Part shown: one piece after another, positions 1-6,989 of the stretch
Position numbering within the stretch: position 1 is the first letter of the stretch
How the letters are laid out: each line of letters opens with the position of its first letter
Source of the DNA: Candidatus Zhuqueibacterota bacterium
GTDB lineage: Bacteria; Zhuqueibacterota; QNDG01
NCBI GenBank assembly: GCA_003645915.1
Contig: QNDG01000050.1
Coordinates: forward strand, 1-7,655
DNA length: 7,655 bases
Reading direction: 5' to 3'
Program-made: the position numbers and the translations under genes
Notes under the pieces: generated by a model
Databases searched by the model: none
What the model saw: the letters and a program-made list of their open reading frames with translations, nothing else
Told to the model about the DNA's origin: nothing

Positions 1-209
1 AGGCTCCTTTTGATAAAATCATTGTTACTGCTGCACCTCCTGAAATACCGGAAATGTTGATTAAGCAGCTCTCGGACAATGGTATTATGATTTTACCGGT
101 TGGAATTTATTCTCAGAGCCTGATATTAATCAGAAAAAAACAAGATAGAATAGTAAAAGAAAAGTTGATTCCAGTGCGTTTTGTACCAATGGTTAAGTTA
201 AAAAAATAA
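1..209 (+). CDS. pcm: Protein-L-isoaspartate O-methyltransferase, C-terminal end (partial)
   Basis: The reading frame starts at base 3 (two bases of the preceding codon are present) and ends at TAA 207-209, giving 68 residues of a gene whose 5' part lies outside the window. The piece reads APFDKIIVTAAPPEIPEMLI, then a QLSDNGIMILPVG stretch, and ends with LIPVRFVPMV. This matches the end of the Pcm family: the FDxIxVTAAxxxIP strand of the Rossmann-like SAM methyltransferase fold, the G-x-x-x-x-PVG turn, and the PVRFVPL(V/M) C-terminal signature. Pcm is a cytosolic enzyme that uses S-adenosylmethionine to methylate isoaspartyl residues in damaged proteins, starting their repair. I see no clear terminator in the following 185 bp, and nothing ties it functionally to the membrane genes downstream. 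The family call is firm; the SAM-binding motif I is outside the window and cannot be checked. Confidence 0.9.
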   Translation, partial: APFDKIIVTAAPPEIPEMLIKQLSDNGIMILPVGIYSQSLILIRKKQDRIVKEKLIPVRFVPMVKLKK

Positions 210-303
210 TACTGTTTAAAGTTGTTGTATCAAAGATCCTGTTAATAAAATAGTGACACTCCTGTTTGAAACAAATTATTGGAACTGATAAGTGTGTTGT
301 TAA

Positions 304-332
304 TTGTTTTTATAATTCAATTAATATAAAAT
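304..332 (+). promoter_or_regulatory. Candidate sigma-70 type promoter for the PspC/LiaF operon
   Basis: TTGTTT (304-309) and TAAAAT (327-332) are separated by 17 bp in the 185-bp gap between pcm and the PspC gene. Transcription would begin near 339, giving a leader of about 56 nt that contains the Shine-Dalgarno sequence AGGAG (382-386). The region is very AT-rich, so -10-like hexamers are common and alternatives such as TATAAT at 311-316 exist but lack a well-spaced -35. The rest of the gap (210-303 and 333-381) shows no gene, repeat or convincing terminator. Confidence 0.35.
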
Positions 333-394
333 GAAACATTTATTAAAAATATTCGTCTAAATTTTTGAGAGGATAAATTACAGGAGAGCATATT

Positions 395-1111
395 ATGACG
401 GAAAAAACAGGTAATTCAACTAACGTAAAAAAGCTTTACAAATCCAGAAAAGATAAAATAATAGATGGTGTTTGTGCCGGTATTGCAGAGTATTTTAATA
501 TTGATGCTACCATTGTCAGAATTATTGCGGTTGTATTGGCTTTTTTTAGCGGATTCGGAATACTTGCCTATATTGCAGGAATGATAATTATGCAGATTAA
601 TCCTGAACATGAAGATTTGGCAGATAATGAGAAAGTTACACACAATTCATCCCTTATCTGGGGGATAATACTGCTTATTGTTGGTATTGTATTTCTTTTG
701 GATAATTTTGATTTTCCGTACAGATTTTACAGGCATTTTGATTTCATACCGTTTTTTTCATGGCATGCATTAAACTGGACCGTATTTTTCTCTCTGCTCC
801 TTATTGGGCTGGGAATTTTTTATATTGTAAGTATTCTTAAAAATGATACACCTGCAGTAAAAACAGAGAAAAAAGGTGTGTTGCAGCAAAAAACATTTTA
901 CAAGAGCAGTACTGATAAGAAAATAAGCGGTGTATGCGGAGGAATAGCAGAATATTTTTCTGTTGATTCTACAATTGTCAGATTAGGATTTGTGATTTTT
1001 GCACTTATAGGGCATCCCGGCTTAGCAATAATTGTTTATTTTATACTTGCTATTGTCCTGAAGTATGATGAAGAAACTCCCGGACAAAATAAAATTGAAA
1101 AGGGGGCGTGA
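395..1111 (+). CDS. Double PspC-domain membrane protein with a central LiaF/DUF5668-like hairpin
   Basis: This 238-residue inner-membrane protein has two copies of the PspC domain. Copy 1 (about residues 12-70) contains DGVCAGIAEYFNIDATIVRI followed by a hydrophobic helix pair; copy 2 (about 166-226) contains SGVCGGIAEYFSVDSTIVRL followed by another pair. Between them, residues about 85-148 form a membrane hairpin (SLIWGIILLIVGIVFLLDNF, then WTVFFSLLLIGLGIFYIV) like the LiaI/LiaF membrane module. PspC proteins are known from the phage-shock and related envelope-stress responses, where they sense or regulate membrane damage; this role is inferred here from the family. ATG 395 is supported by AGGAG at 382-386 with 8-nt spacing. 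The TGA stop is followed at once by the next gene, so the two are surely co-transcribed. No PspA, PspB or PspF homologue is visible in the window. Confidence 0.88.
   Translation: MTEKTGNSTNVKKLYKSRKDKIIDGVCAGIAEYFNIDATIVRIIAVVLAFFSGFGILAYIAGMIIMQINPEHEDLADNEKVTHNSSLIWGIILLIVGIVFLLDNFDFPYRFYRHFDFIPFFSWHALNWTVFFSLLLIGLGIFYIVSILKNDTPAVKTEKKGVLQQKTFYKSSTDKKISGVCGGIAEYFSVDSTIVRLGFVIFALIGHPGLAIIVYFILAIVLKYDEETPGQNKIEKGA
1101..1106 (+). promoter_or_regulatory. Shine-Dalgarno site choosing the ATG at 1114
   Basis: AGGGGG lies 7 nt upstream of ATG 1114 but only 1 nt upstream of the in-frame GTG 1108, so the ATG is the more likely start. The site sits inside the last codons of the upstream gene, consistent with translational coupling. 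Confidence 0.6.
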
Positions 1112-1113
1112 TT

Positions 1114-1653
1114 ATGTCAGAAAAAAAACAATCACTTATTCCGGGGATAATACTTATAGGTATCGGTATTATTCTTTTAAGCCCCGGTCTGGGCAGGGGT
1201 ATTGACTGGTGGGATCATGTAGTGCCTATTTTTATCATTTTACTTTCAATTGCCTTTTTAACGGAAAATATATGGCATCACAATAAAAAATCTCTGTTCT
1301 GGGGAGTCGTCCTAATTGTTATCGGTACTTTTTATACACTGAGGAATTTTGATGTTATCCCTTACTATTATATTGATGAATACTGGCCTCTGTTTCTGTT
1401 TGCTCCGGGATTAGGCAGTCTTATTCAAAACCTGGCATATAAAGATGAAGGGCGAAAATATTCTACGGCAACAATCCTGATTTCTATGTCTGTGGTTTTT
1501 TTCTTTTTTACACTTCCTTATGATTTTGATCTTATAGAAGGGTTTCTGTCTAAATTCTGGCCTGCTTTTCTGATTTTAATCGGATTATTATTTATTTTGA
1601 CAGGATTAAAGAGGCCACAAAATGAGGAAATCGAGGAATCTGATGAGCGCTAA
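1114..1653 (+). CDS. Six-helix LiaF-type (DUF5668-like) membrane protein
   Basis: The product has 179 residues and is almost all membrane-embedded: predicted helices at about 8-24, 36-50, 60-76, 91-107, 117-134 and 148-165, with an acidic tail (NEEIEESDER). Three helix pairs look like repeats of one unit. The first helices read IPGIILIGIG and FWGVVLIVIG (the third is more diverged); the second begin with VP, WP and WP (P38, W91-P92, W149-P150). This is the pattern of the LiaI/LiaF membrane region, and the same unit occurs in the middle of the upstream PspC protein. I recognise no catalytic residues, and the C-terminal soluble domain of true LiaF is absent. Context suggests a partner of the PspC protein in sensing or buffering envelope stress, which is inference. 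An alternative GTG start at 1108 would overlap the upstream stop by 4 bp and add two residues. The gene probably ends its operon. Confidence 0.82.
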   Translation: MSEKKQSLIPGIILIGIGIILLSPGLGRGIDWWDHVVPIFIILLSIAFLTENIWHHNKKSLFWGVVLIVIGTFYTLRNFDVIPYYYIDEYWPLFLFAPGLGSLIQNLAYKDEGRKYSTATILISMSVVFFFFTLPYDFDLIEGFLSKFWPAFLILIGLLFILTGLKRPQNEEIEESDER

Positions 1654-1734
1654 ATAGATGGAGAGTTCTGTTTAGTGTTAAAGTATAATGATTTTTCTGA
1701 TATAATGTATCTTGTGAAAAATGAATTCAGTACC

Positions 1735-1768
1735 AACAAGGCTGCATCTAAAAAGATGCGGCCTTGTT
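1735..1768 (+). terminator. Strong hairpin after the PspC/LiaF operon, probable terminator
   Basis: AACAAGGCTGCATCT (1735-1749) pairs with AGATGCGGCCTTGTT (1754-1768) as a 15-bp stem with one G-U pair and an AAAA loop. It lies 81 bp after the stop at 1653 and before the kinase promoter. The 3' side is only moderately T-rich (TTGTTAATT), so it is not a textbook rho-independent terminator, and it may act as an RNA 3'-end stabiliser instead. The remaining sequence 1654-1734 has no coding potential that I can support. Confidence 0.6.
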
Positions 1769-1804
1769 AATTCCAATTGTTACAAATATTTAACATAATA
1801 TTTC

Positions 1805-1833
1805 TTGCTTTTAATAAATTATTTTTCTAAAAT
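1805..1833 (+). promoter_or_regulatory. Candidate sigma-70 type promoter for the first hybrid kinase
   Basis: TTGCTT (1805-1810) and TAAAAT (1828-1833) are exactly 17 bp apart, just after the hairpin. Transcription would start near 1840. That leaves only about 7 nt before ATG 1847 but about 25 nt, including GGAG at 1857-1860, before the in-frame ATG 1865. The -12/-24 pattern seen before the next two genes is missing here: no GG lies 12 bp before the TTGC. Confidence 0.4.
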
Positions 1834-1846
1834 AAAACAGTAATAA

Positions 1847-4312
1847 ATGTTACAGTGGAGCGGTATGCCTGTAAATATACGTAAAAATATTAAAAAGAAC
1901 TCTGCAATGAGCAATATGTTTCATGAGTGGTTTATGCAGAACAACCTTTTTGACGGTGTTAAAAATCCCACGGAAAGGTTAAAATATTTCTTAAAAGAAA
2001 TTCAACGCAGAGTACTTTCAGAACAGGTAATTATATGTTCTCTGGATAAAAACAAACAGAGCTTGAATGTTTGGGAAACTGCTCCTGCAAAATCAGAACC
2101 GATTCTGCCTGAAAATCTTACTATTGACATCTTAAAATTCATAAACGGGTCTGATAAAACCTGGTATTTGAGAGATTTTTCCAAAAACGAACTTATTTCG
2201 TTCGGATTGAAACAGGAAGAGTGTTATTCTGTTATTGTTAAAAATATATACCAATACTCTGATTTTCAAACTGCAATTTTAATAGTAAATTACTCTACAA
2301 TTCTTGAAACAAAAATATTTGATTTTCTGGAGTTTATTTTTCCTGTTCTGTCAGTGCTCGTTCAAAATATTTTTCTTTATAATGAACTTATAAAGAAAAA
2401 TGAGAAGATGAAGAATTGGGCAAAAAATGTTGAAGAGAGGATCAAACAGGGTACAAAATCAATAATTGAAAAAGAAGCAAGATATATTGCCATGTTTGAA
2501 AATGCAACAGACGGTATAGTTGTTCTCAGTAGTGCAGGAAGAATTCTTGAGATTAACAAAGCTGCATGCGAAATATTTGCCAATAAAAAAAGCGAACTGC
2601 TTGAACATAATTTATCTGAATTTACAGATGAGAAAAACAAACTGGCTCAATTTATTAAAAAGGCTTTAAGCGGAACTCAAATTGGGCCTACAAATATAAA
2701 GCTGAAAACTTTCTCCGGTGAATTAACAGATATAGAAATAACTATGAAGTACGTATGGTACAGAGGTAAGAAAGTTGTTCAGTGCTTCATGAGAGATGTT
2801 TCACTGCGCAGAATTCTTTCCCAGGGGCTTAAAAATGCCAAAGAGAAATATGAAACACTTGTTGAAAGCTCTCTTGTTGGCGTATTTATACTAAGGGACG
2901 GAAAAATTCAGTATTTAAATCAGATATTTGAAAAGATGACCGGCTATATGCGCAGCGAACTGATAGGGAAAAGATACGCTGATTTAATAAAACATGATGA
3001 AAAATTTGTATTTGAAAACAAAATAAAGAATGAATTAAACGGTAATCAGTTTGAAATTCGTTTTATTACAAAAAAAGGTGAAGAACGAATCGGTGAAGTA
3101 CGGCTGAACCGCGCAATAGTTAACGGCCAGTCAGAGATTATAGGCAATATAATTGATATTACAGATCAGAAAAAGTTGGAAGCGGAACTTTTTGAAAACG
3201 AGAAGATGAAATCAATAAGTACTCTTGCAGGTGGTATAGCGCATGATTTTAACAATCTTCTCGGTGGAATTTTGGGATATGCATCATTAATATTAAGTGA
3301 AATTTCAGAAGATCATGAATATTACAATGATATTAAAGCTATTGCAGACACAACAAAGAAAGCTGCAGAGCTGACAAATCATCTTCTGGCCTTTGCAAGA
3401 GGCGGAAGATATCGTGTGGAGCAGATTGAATTAAACCAGCTTATAAAAAATGTAATCGGAATTCTTGCACATACTCCTGATAATTTTATTAAGTTTAAAT
3501 TTAAGAGCAATAATGATAAAATATTTGTCAACGGAGATATGCAGCAGATAAGGCAGGTTCTTACAAATATAATAATTAACAGCATAGAAGCTTCATCCAA
3601 TGACGCTGTTATTGAGATTATTACAAAAACAACTAAAATAAAAGAAGAGACCGATCTCAATGGATTCCATTTGAAAAAGGGTGATTTTGTTAAAGTAACT
3701 ATACGGGATTACGGAAGAGGAATGGATGAAATTACCCAAAATCAGATGTTTGAACCGTTTTTCAGTACAAAGGTTTCAGGTACGGGAAAGGGTCTGGGGC
3801 TGGCACTTGTATATGGTGTAATTAAAAATCACAGCGGTGCGTTAGAAGTTAAATCCGAAGTGAACAAGGGCACAGAATTTACTTTTTATTTACCTGTATG
3901 TAAAAGACAGGCAGAAAAAACCCGCTCGGCGGTGAAAAAAAGTGACAATGTTTCCGGTCACATATTTATAGTTGATGATGAGAAAGTGATACGGGATGTA
4001 TCTAAAAAGATGCTTGAGAGAGAAGGCTTTGACGTAGTCACTGCTTCAAACGGAAAACAGGCATTGGAAATTTTCAATGAAAGATGGAAAGAAATCTCCG
4101 TAGTTATTCTTGACCTTGTAATGCCTGATATGACAGGTGAAGAAGTATTTAAAAAAATGAAGCAAATAGATAAAAACGTAAAGGTTATTTTTGCAAGCGG
4201 CTACGCTCCTGAAGACAGAGAAGAGATGAAAAATTTTACATATGAAAGATTTTTACAAAAGCCTTTCAGACCCCAGGATCTTATTTCTGAAATAGAAAAA
4301 GTCTCCAATTAA
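1847..4312 (+). CDS. Hybrid sensor histidine kinase (GAF-like, PAS, PAS, HisKA, HATPase, receiver)
   Basis: This 821-residue soluble kinase has no convincing transmembrane segment, so it senses a cytoplasmic signal. Order: GAF-like region (about 40-180) ending in a hydrophobic helix, coiled coil (182-210), PAS1 (211-320), PAS2 (334-445), then a HisKA domain with GGIAHDFNNLLGG and phospho-acceptor His466. The ATPase domain is complete: N-box Asn578, G1 box DYGRGM from Asp621, F-box MFEPFFSTK (634-642), G2 box GTGKGLGL (645-652). A C-terminal receiver has acidic pair Asp710-Asp711, phospho-acceptor Asp756 (LDLVMPDMTG), Ser784 and Lys805 (QKPF). Known chemistry: ATP-dependent His autophosphorylation, then transfer to the receiver Asp; the output partner is not fused. 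The PAS domains show no motif revealing a ligand. Start is uncertain: ATG 1847 has no Shine-Dalgarno, whereas ATG 1865 has GGAG at 4-nt spacing and would give 815 residues. Confidence 0.9.
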   Translation: MLQWSGMPVNIRKNIKKNSAMSNMFHEWFMQNNLFDGVKNPTERLKYFLKEIQRRVLSEQVIICSLDKNKQSLNVWETAPAKSEPILPENLTIDILKFINGSDKTWYLRDFSKNELISFGLKQEECYSVIVKNIYQYSDFQTAILIVNYSTILETKIFDFLEFIFPVLSVLVQNIFLYNELIKKNEKMKNWAKNVEERIKQGTKSIIEKEARYIAMFENATDGIVVLSSAGRILEINKAACEIFANKKSELLEHNLSEFTDEKNKLAQFIKKALSGTQIGPTNIKLKTFSGELTDIEITMKYVWYRGKKVVQCFMRDVSLRRILSQGLKNAKEKYETLVESSLVGVFILRDGKIQYLNQIFEKMTGYMRSELIGKRYADLIKHDEKFVFENKIKNELNGNQFEIRFITKKGEERIGEVRLNRAIVNGQSEIIGNIIDITDQKKLEAELFENEKMKSISTLAGGIAHDFNNLLGGILGYASLILSEISEDHEYYNDIKAIADTTKKAAELTNHLLAFARGGRYRVEQIELNQLIKNVIGILAHTPDNFIKFKFKSNNDKIFVNGDMQQIRQVLTNIIINSIEASSNDAVIEIITKTTKIKEETDLNGFHLKKGDFVKVTIRDYGRGMDEITQNQMFEPFFSTKVSGTGKGLGLALVYGVIKNHSGALEVKSEVNKGTEFTFYLPVCKRQAEKTRSAVKKSDNVSGHIFIVDDEKVIRDVSKKMLEREGFDVVTASNGKQALEIFNERWKEISVVILDLVMPDMTGEEVFKKMKQIDKNVKVIFASGYAPEDREEMKNFTYERFLQKPFRPQDLISEIEKVSN
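1857..1860 (+). promoter_or_regulatory. Possible Shine-Dalgarno site favouring a start at 1865
   Basis: GGAG ends 4 nt before the in-frame ATG 1865, a short but usable spacing. Nothing comparable precedes ATG 1847, and the candidate promoter would place the RNA 5' end near 1840. The protein itself cannot decide, because residues 1-20 belong to no recognisable domain. Confidence 0.4.
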
Positions 4313-4326
4313 AAATATAAAATTTT

Positions 4327-4342
4327 TGGAACGGCATTTGCA
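4327..4342 (+). promoter_or_regulatory. Sigma-54 (-24/-12) promoter of the second hybrid kinase
   Basis: TGGAACG (4327-4333), four bases, then TTGCA (4338-4342) matches the sigma-54 consensus TGGCACG-N4-TTGCW with one mismatch. The invariant GG (4328-4329) and GC (4340-4341) are at the required 12-bp offset. The predicted start is near 4353, giving a leader of about 65 nt before ATG 4418. Sigma-54 promoters need an AAA+ enhancer-binding activator; none is encoded in the window. Sites for it would have to lie within the 3' end of the upstream kinase gene. Confidence 0.75.
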
Positions 4343-4384
4343 TGTCTAGATTTCGTAATACAGTTGAAATTGATATGCAAATGC
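4334..4384 (+). repeat. Inverted repeat overlapping the -12 promoter element
   Basis: GCATTTGCATGTC (4334-4346) and GATATGCAAATGC (4372-4384) are complementary over 13 bp with one G-T wobble; the outer 10 bp are perfect. Inside, GATTTC (4349-4354) pairs with GAAATT (4366-4371), also with one wobble, leaving an 11-base loop. The left arm contains the sigma-54 -12 element, and the right arm lies just downstream of the predicted start. No T-run follows, so a simple terminator is unlikely; an operator, or a fold formed only in read-through RNA from the upstream kinase, fits better. Confidence 0.65.
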
Positions 4385-4417
4385 GCAGGAAATATTTCTG
4401 TAATTATTAATTAATCG

Positions 4418-6892
4418 ATGGTGCTTATGATGAATATAGAGGAACTAACATCAATAAAAACAGGAAGTAATGACGCTTCTGAAGTGTCTGAAAAATTTTA
4501 TGAAGAGCTTTATTCAAAAGCAGATATTCTATATTTTGTGCTTGATGAGTCCTTTAAAATTGTTACAGGGAATATAGTAACAGAGGAAATATTGGGCTAT
4601 GAAAGAAGCAAGATTGCCGGCAAAAATTTCCCGGATCTGGTGATAGAGGGGCAAAGGGATAGTATAAAAAAGGATTTGAAAATATGTGCAGAACGAGGGT
4701 ATCTTAAGGACAGAGAGTATAAGTTACAAGGTATTAACAATAATAAAATTGCAGTTCTAATTAACGGTCTTACTGTTAAAGATAAAAATGGTACCACAAG
4801 AATAAGACTTTTTATTAAAGACATAACCTTACAGTATAAATTAAAGAAACAGAGAGATCTTGTATTATTTACATCAAGTACTTCGAATTACTTAGATAGC
4901 AAAGAATTCAATAAAGAGATTATTAATAGATTACAGAAAAGTCTTATATGTTCAGGTGTGCAGTTTTTTTCCAGAAAGTCAGATGATTCTTATGTGATTA
5001 TTGAAAGATGGGATCCGTCATTATCTCTTTCCATTGCTACAGATACATTCAGAAAAGTAGGTACAGAGGAAATTGAAAGGTTTATACAGGAATTCCAGAC
5101 ATCCATTGTGTGTGAAAGAACAAAGTACGGAAGTGTGTGGATTGAGAACATTGATGATTTTATTGAAGAAAACGGTCAGGATCTGGATCAGCGTATTCAA
5201 AATTTTATTAGAAATTTCAAGTCTGTTTCCATTACACCTGTTTTAGTAAAGGGGATTGAAAAGGGTTATATCCTCGCATATAATACAATTGAAGAAGCGT
5301 TTGATGAAGATGAGATTGTATTTATAGAATCCATTTCATCCGGTTTAGTAAAAGAATCAGGTGGAGCAGAGGTCTCTTATTCGGAAAATAAATTTAATAA
5401 CAGTGATTTGCTTTCTGTGTTTCATGTGCCTTATATTGGCATTTGTATGTTAGAAGACGGTAAAATTATAAAAGCTAATAAATGGATGTGCAGTTTTCTT
5501 AATGCGAACGAAGGATCTCTTGAAGGCAGAAATCTTATTGAATTTATTGATAATGAATTTCATTCGGCAATTAAGCAGATTTCAGCAAGTGCCAATACCG
5601 GTGAATTTGTTTCTGTTGATGATCTTATTGTGATCACTGATAATGGTGATCAGAAGAAAGTTAAAGTAACTGCGACTCAATTGTCAGCCAACGGGACAGT
5701 TAAGGAGCTGTGGTATTTTGTCAGTAGAGAAGAGCGCGAAAGAATTCAGCGAACTTTACTTCAGGCGAGAAAAATGGAATCTCTCGGTATGCTGGCAGGT
5801 GGAATAATACATGATTTTAATAATCAACTTGCATGCATCCTTGGGTTCAGCTCAATGCTCAGCGAGGAGATTTCTCCTGATAATCCATATTATGATGATA
5901 TTCGCCAAATTACAGTCACTGCAGAAAAGGCAACTGAATTAACTTCAAGATTAATGGCTCATACTCAGGGAACTTCATATATTGTTGACGACCTCGATGT
6001 TAATCAGCTTGTCAAAGAAGTTGCAGGAATACTTTCCCGAACACTGGAAAAGAGCATTTCAATAAGAGCTCAGATGTCGCCTGAGCTGGATAAAATAAAG
6101 GGTGATGCCAGTAAGATACAGCAGGCGATTCTGCAGGTTGCTTTAAATGCGCGGGATGCTATGACTGACGGCGGGAAAATTATTTTTAAAACAAGGAATC
6201 TTTTTCTTGGGCAGGATAATCCGTGGTTGAAATACGGAGGAAAACCCGGTAAATACATCCAGATTGAAATAACTGATACAGGCCGTGGAATGAGCAAGGA
6301 TATTAAAGAAAAATTGCTGAAATCTCCTTCTTCCGATCCTTCCAAAGAGAGTGATAAAGGTATGGGGATTTCCATTGTAAAAGAGATATTAGAGGAGCAC
6401 GGAGGCTTTTTATCAATTTTCAGTCAGCAGCAGAAAGGAACTGTTGTAAAAATACATCTGCCTGTAAAAAAATCGGAAAAAACAAATAATCCCGCTTTTG
6501 ATGGCGGTGAAGAACTGATTCTGGGGAAAGAGACAGTTCTGCTTGTTGACGGTGAAAAGGTGTTCCGGGAGACTGCGAGAAAGATGCTTACAAGATACGG
6601 ATATAAGGTTATAAGCGCAGAAAGTAAAGCAGAGGCTCTTGCAATTTATAAAAAATATATAAACAGAATTGATCTGATTATTATGGATATGTTTATGCCG
6701 GGAATGGAAATTGAGAAGATTATAAATGTTATTAAAAAGATGAACAGAAAAGTAAAGATAATTACGACTTCAGAAACAGCAAAGGAAACACTGGATAACT
6801 CAAGGATAAAAGAATTTATTTCAGGATATGTGCAGAAACCGTTTCAGGTCAGACCTCTTTTAACTGAAGTCCGTTCAGTATTAAATGCTTAG
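4418..6892 (+). CDS. Hybrid sensor histidine kinase with degenerate ATP lid and receiver (PAS, GAF-like, PAS, HisKA, HATPase, receiver)
   Basis: At 824 residues this soluble protein is a paralogue of the preceding kinase over its C-terminal half, with a different sensor order: PAS (26-142), GAF-like (145-308), PAS (329-440). The HisKA motif GGIIHDFNN keeps His465. The ATPase domain keeps N-box Asn577 and G1 (DTGRGM from Asp620). However, the F-box is replaced by LLKSPSSDPSK (633-643), and the G2 box is reduced to ESDKGMGI (644-651), with the first two glycines gone. The receiver keeps Asp757, Ser785 and Lys807, but the acidic pair is Asp711-Gly712, and the usual MPxMxG turn reads MPGMEIE. The changes align without gaps to the upstream paralogue, so this is divergence, not a frameshift. 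Kinase activity may be weak or dependent on the sister protein; that is inference. ATG 4418 lacks a Shine-Dalgarno; ATG 4427 or 4430 (with GGTG at 4420-4423) are alternatives. Confidence 0.88.
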   Translation: MVLMMNIEELTSIKTGSNDASEVSEKFYEELYSKADILYFVLDESFKIVTGNIVTEEILGYERSKIAGKNFPDLVIEGQRDSIKKDLKICAERGYLKDREYKLQGINNNKIAVLINGLTVKDKNGTTRIRLFIKDITLQYKLKKQRDLVLFTSSTSNYLDSKEFNKEIINRLQKSLICSGVQFFSRKSDDSYVIIERWDPSLSLSIATDTFRKVGTEEIERFIQEFQTSIVCERTKYGSVWIENIDDFIEENGQDLDQRIQNFIRNFKSVSITPVLVKGIEKGYILAYNTIEEAFDEDEIVFIESISSGLVKESGGAEVSYSENKFNNSDLLSVFHVPYIGICMLEDGKIIKANKWMCSFLNANEGSLEGRNLIEFIDNEFHSAIKQISASANTGEFVSVDDLIVITDNGDQKKVKVTATQLSANGTVKELWYFVSREERERIQRTLLQARKMESLGMLAGGIIHDFNNQLACILGFSSMLSEEISPDNPYYDDIRQITVTAEKATELTSRLMAHTQGTSYIVDDLDVNQLVKEVAGILSRTLEKSISIRAQMSPELDKIKGDASKIQQAILQVALNARDAMTDGGKIIFKTRNLFLGQDNPWLKYGGKPGKYIQIEITDTGRGMSKDIKEKLLKSPSSDPSKESDKGMGISIVKEILEEHGGFLSIFSQQQKGTVVKIHLPVKKSEKTNNPAFDGGEELILGKETVLLVDGEKVFRETARKMLTRYGYKVISAESKAEALAIYKKYINRIDLIIMDMFMPGMEIEKIINVIKKMNRKVKIITTSETAKETLDNSRIKEFISGYVQKPFQVRPLLTEVRSVLNA

Positions 6893-6925
6893 CATTTTCA
6901 ATTTGAAATGAAGTGAAATTATTAT

Positions 6926-6959
6926 GTCCGGTTTTTTATTTAAAACTGGACAGTTTTTT
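6926..6959 (+). terminator. Rho-independent terminator after the second hybrid kinase
   Basis: GTCCGGTTTT (6926-6935) pairs with AAAACTGGAC (6942-6951) in a 10-bp stem with one G-T wobble and a six-base loop. It is followed by AG and a run of six T (6954-6959). It lies 34 bp after the stop codon and separates the kinase transcript from the next sigma-54 gene. Confidence 0.85.
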
Positions 6960-6989
6960 ATCTGAGTAGATAATTCTGAAAAATCATAC

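Noticed and set aside
212..222. CTGTTTAAAGT occurs both here and at 7028-7038 in intergenic DNA
   Set aside because: Several repeated 11-mers are expected by chance in 7.6 kb of AT-rich sequence, and the flanks do not match.
416..643. Minus-strand open frame of 75 codons opposite the PspC gene, and similar minus-strand frames near 2002-2184, 2377-2640, 3379-3660, 4597-4824 and 6070-6375
   Set aside because: All lie wholly opposite strongly supported domain-bearing genes, have compositions explained by the sense strand, and match no family I recognise.
1108..1113. GTG start at 1108 overlapping the PspC stop codon
   Set aside because: The Shine-Dalgarno AGGGGG would be only 1 nt away; ATG 1114 has a proper 7-nt spacing. 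Kept only as an alternative.
1684..1706. Two TATAAT hexamers (1684-1689 and 1701-1706) that could start a short RNA ending at the 1735-1768 hairpin
   Set aside because: Neither has a convincing -35 at proper spacing (the second has only TTAAAG), and such hexamers are common in this AT-rich gap.
4334..4384. Inverted repeat read as a terminator of the first kinase gene
   Set aside because: No T-run follows the right arm, the loop is long, and the left arm is already part of the sigma-54 promoter.
4389..4415. Palindromes GAAATATTTC (4389-4398) and ATTAATTAAT (4406-4415) before the second kinase
   Set aside because: Low-complexity A/T dyads of this length are expected by chance in such DNA and show no link to each other.
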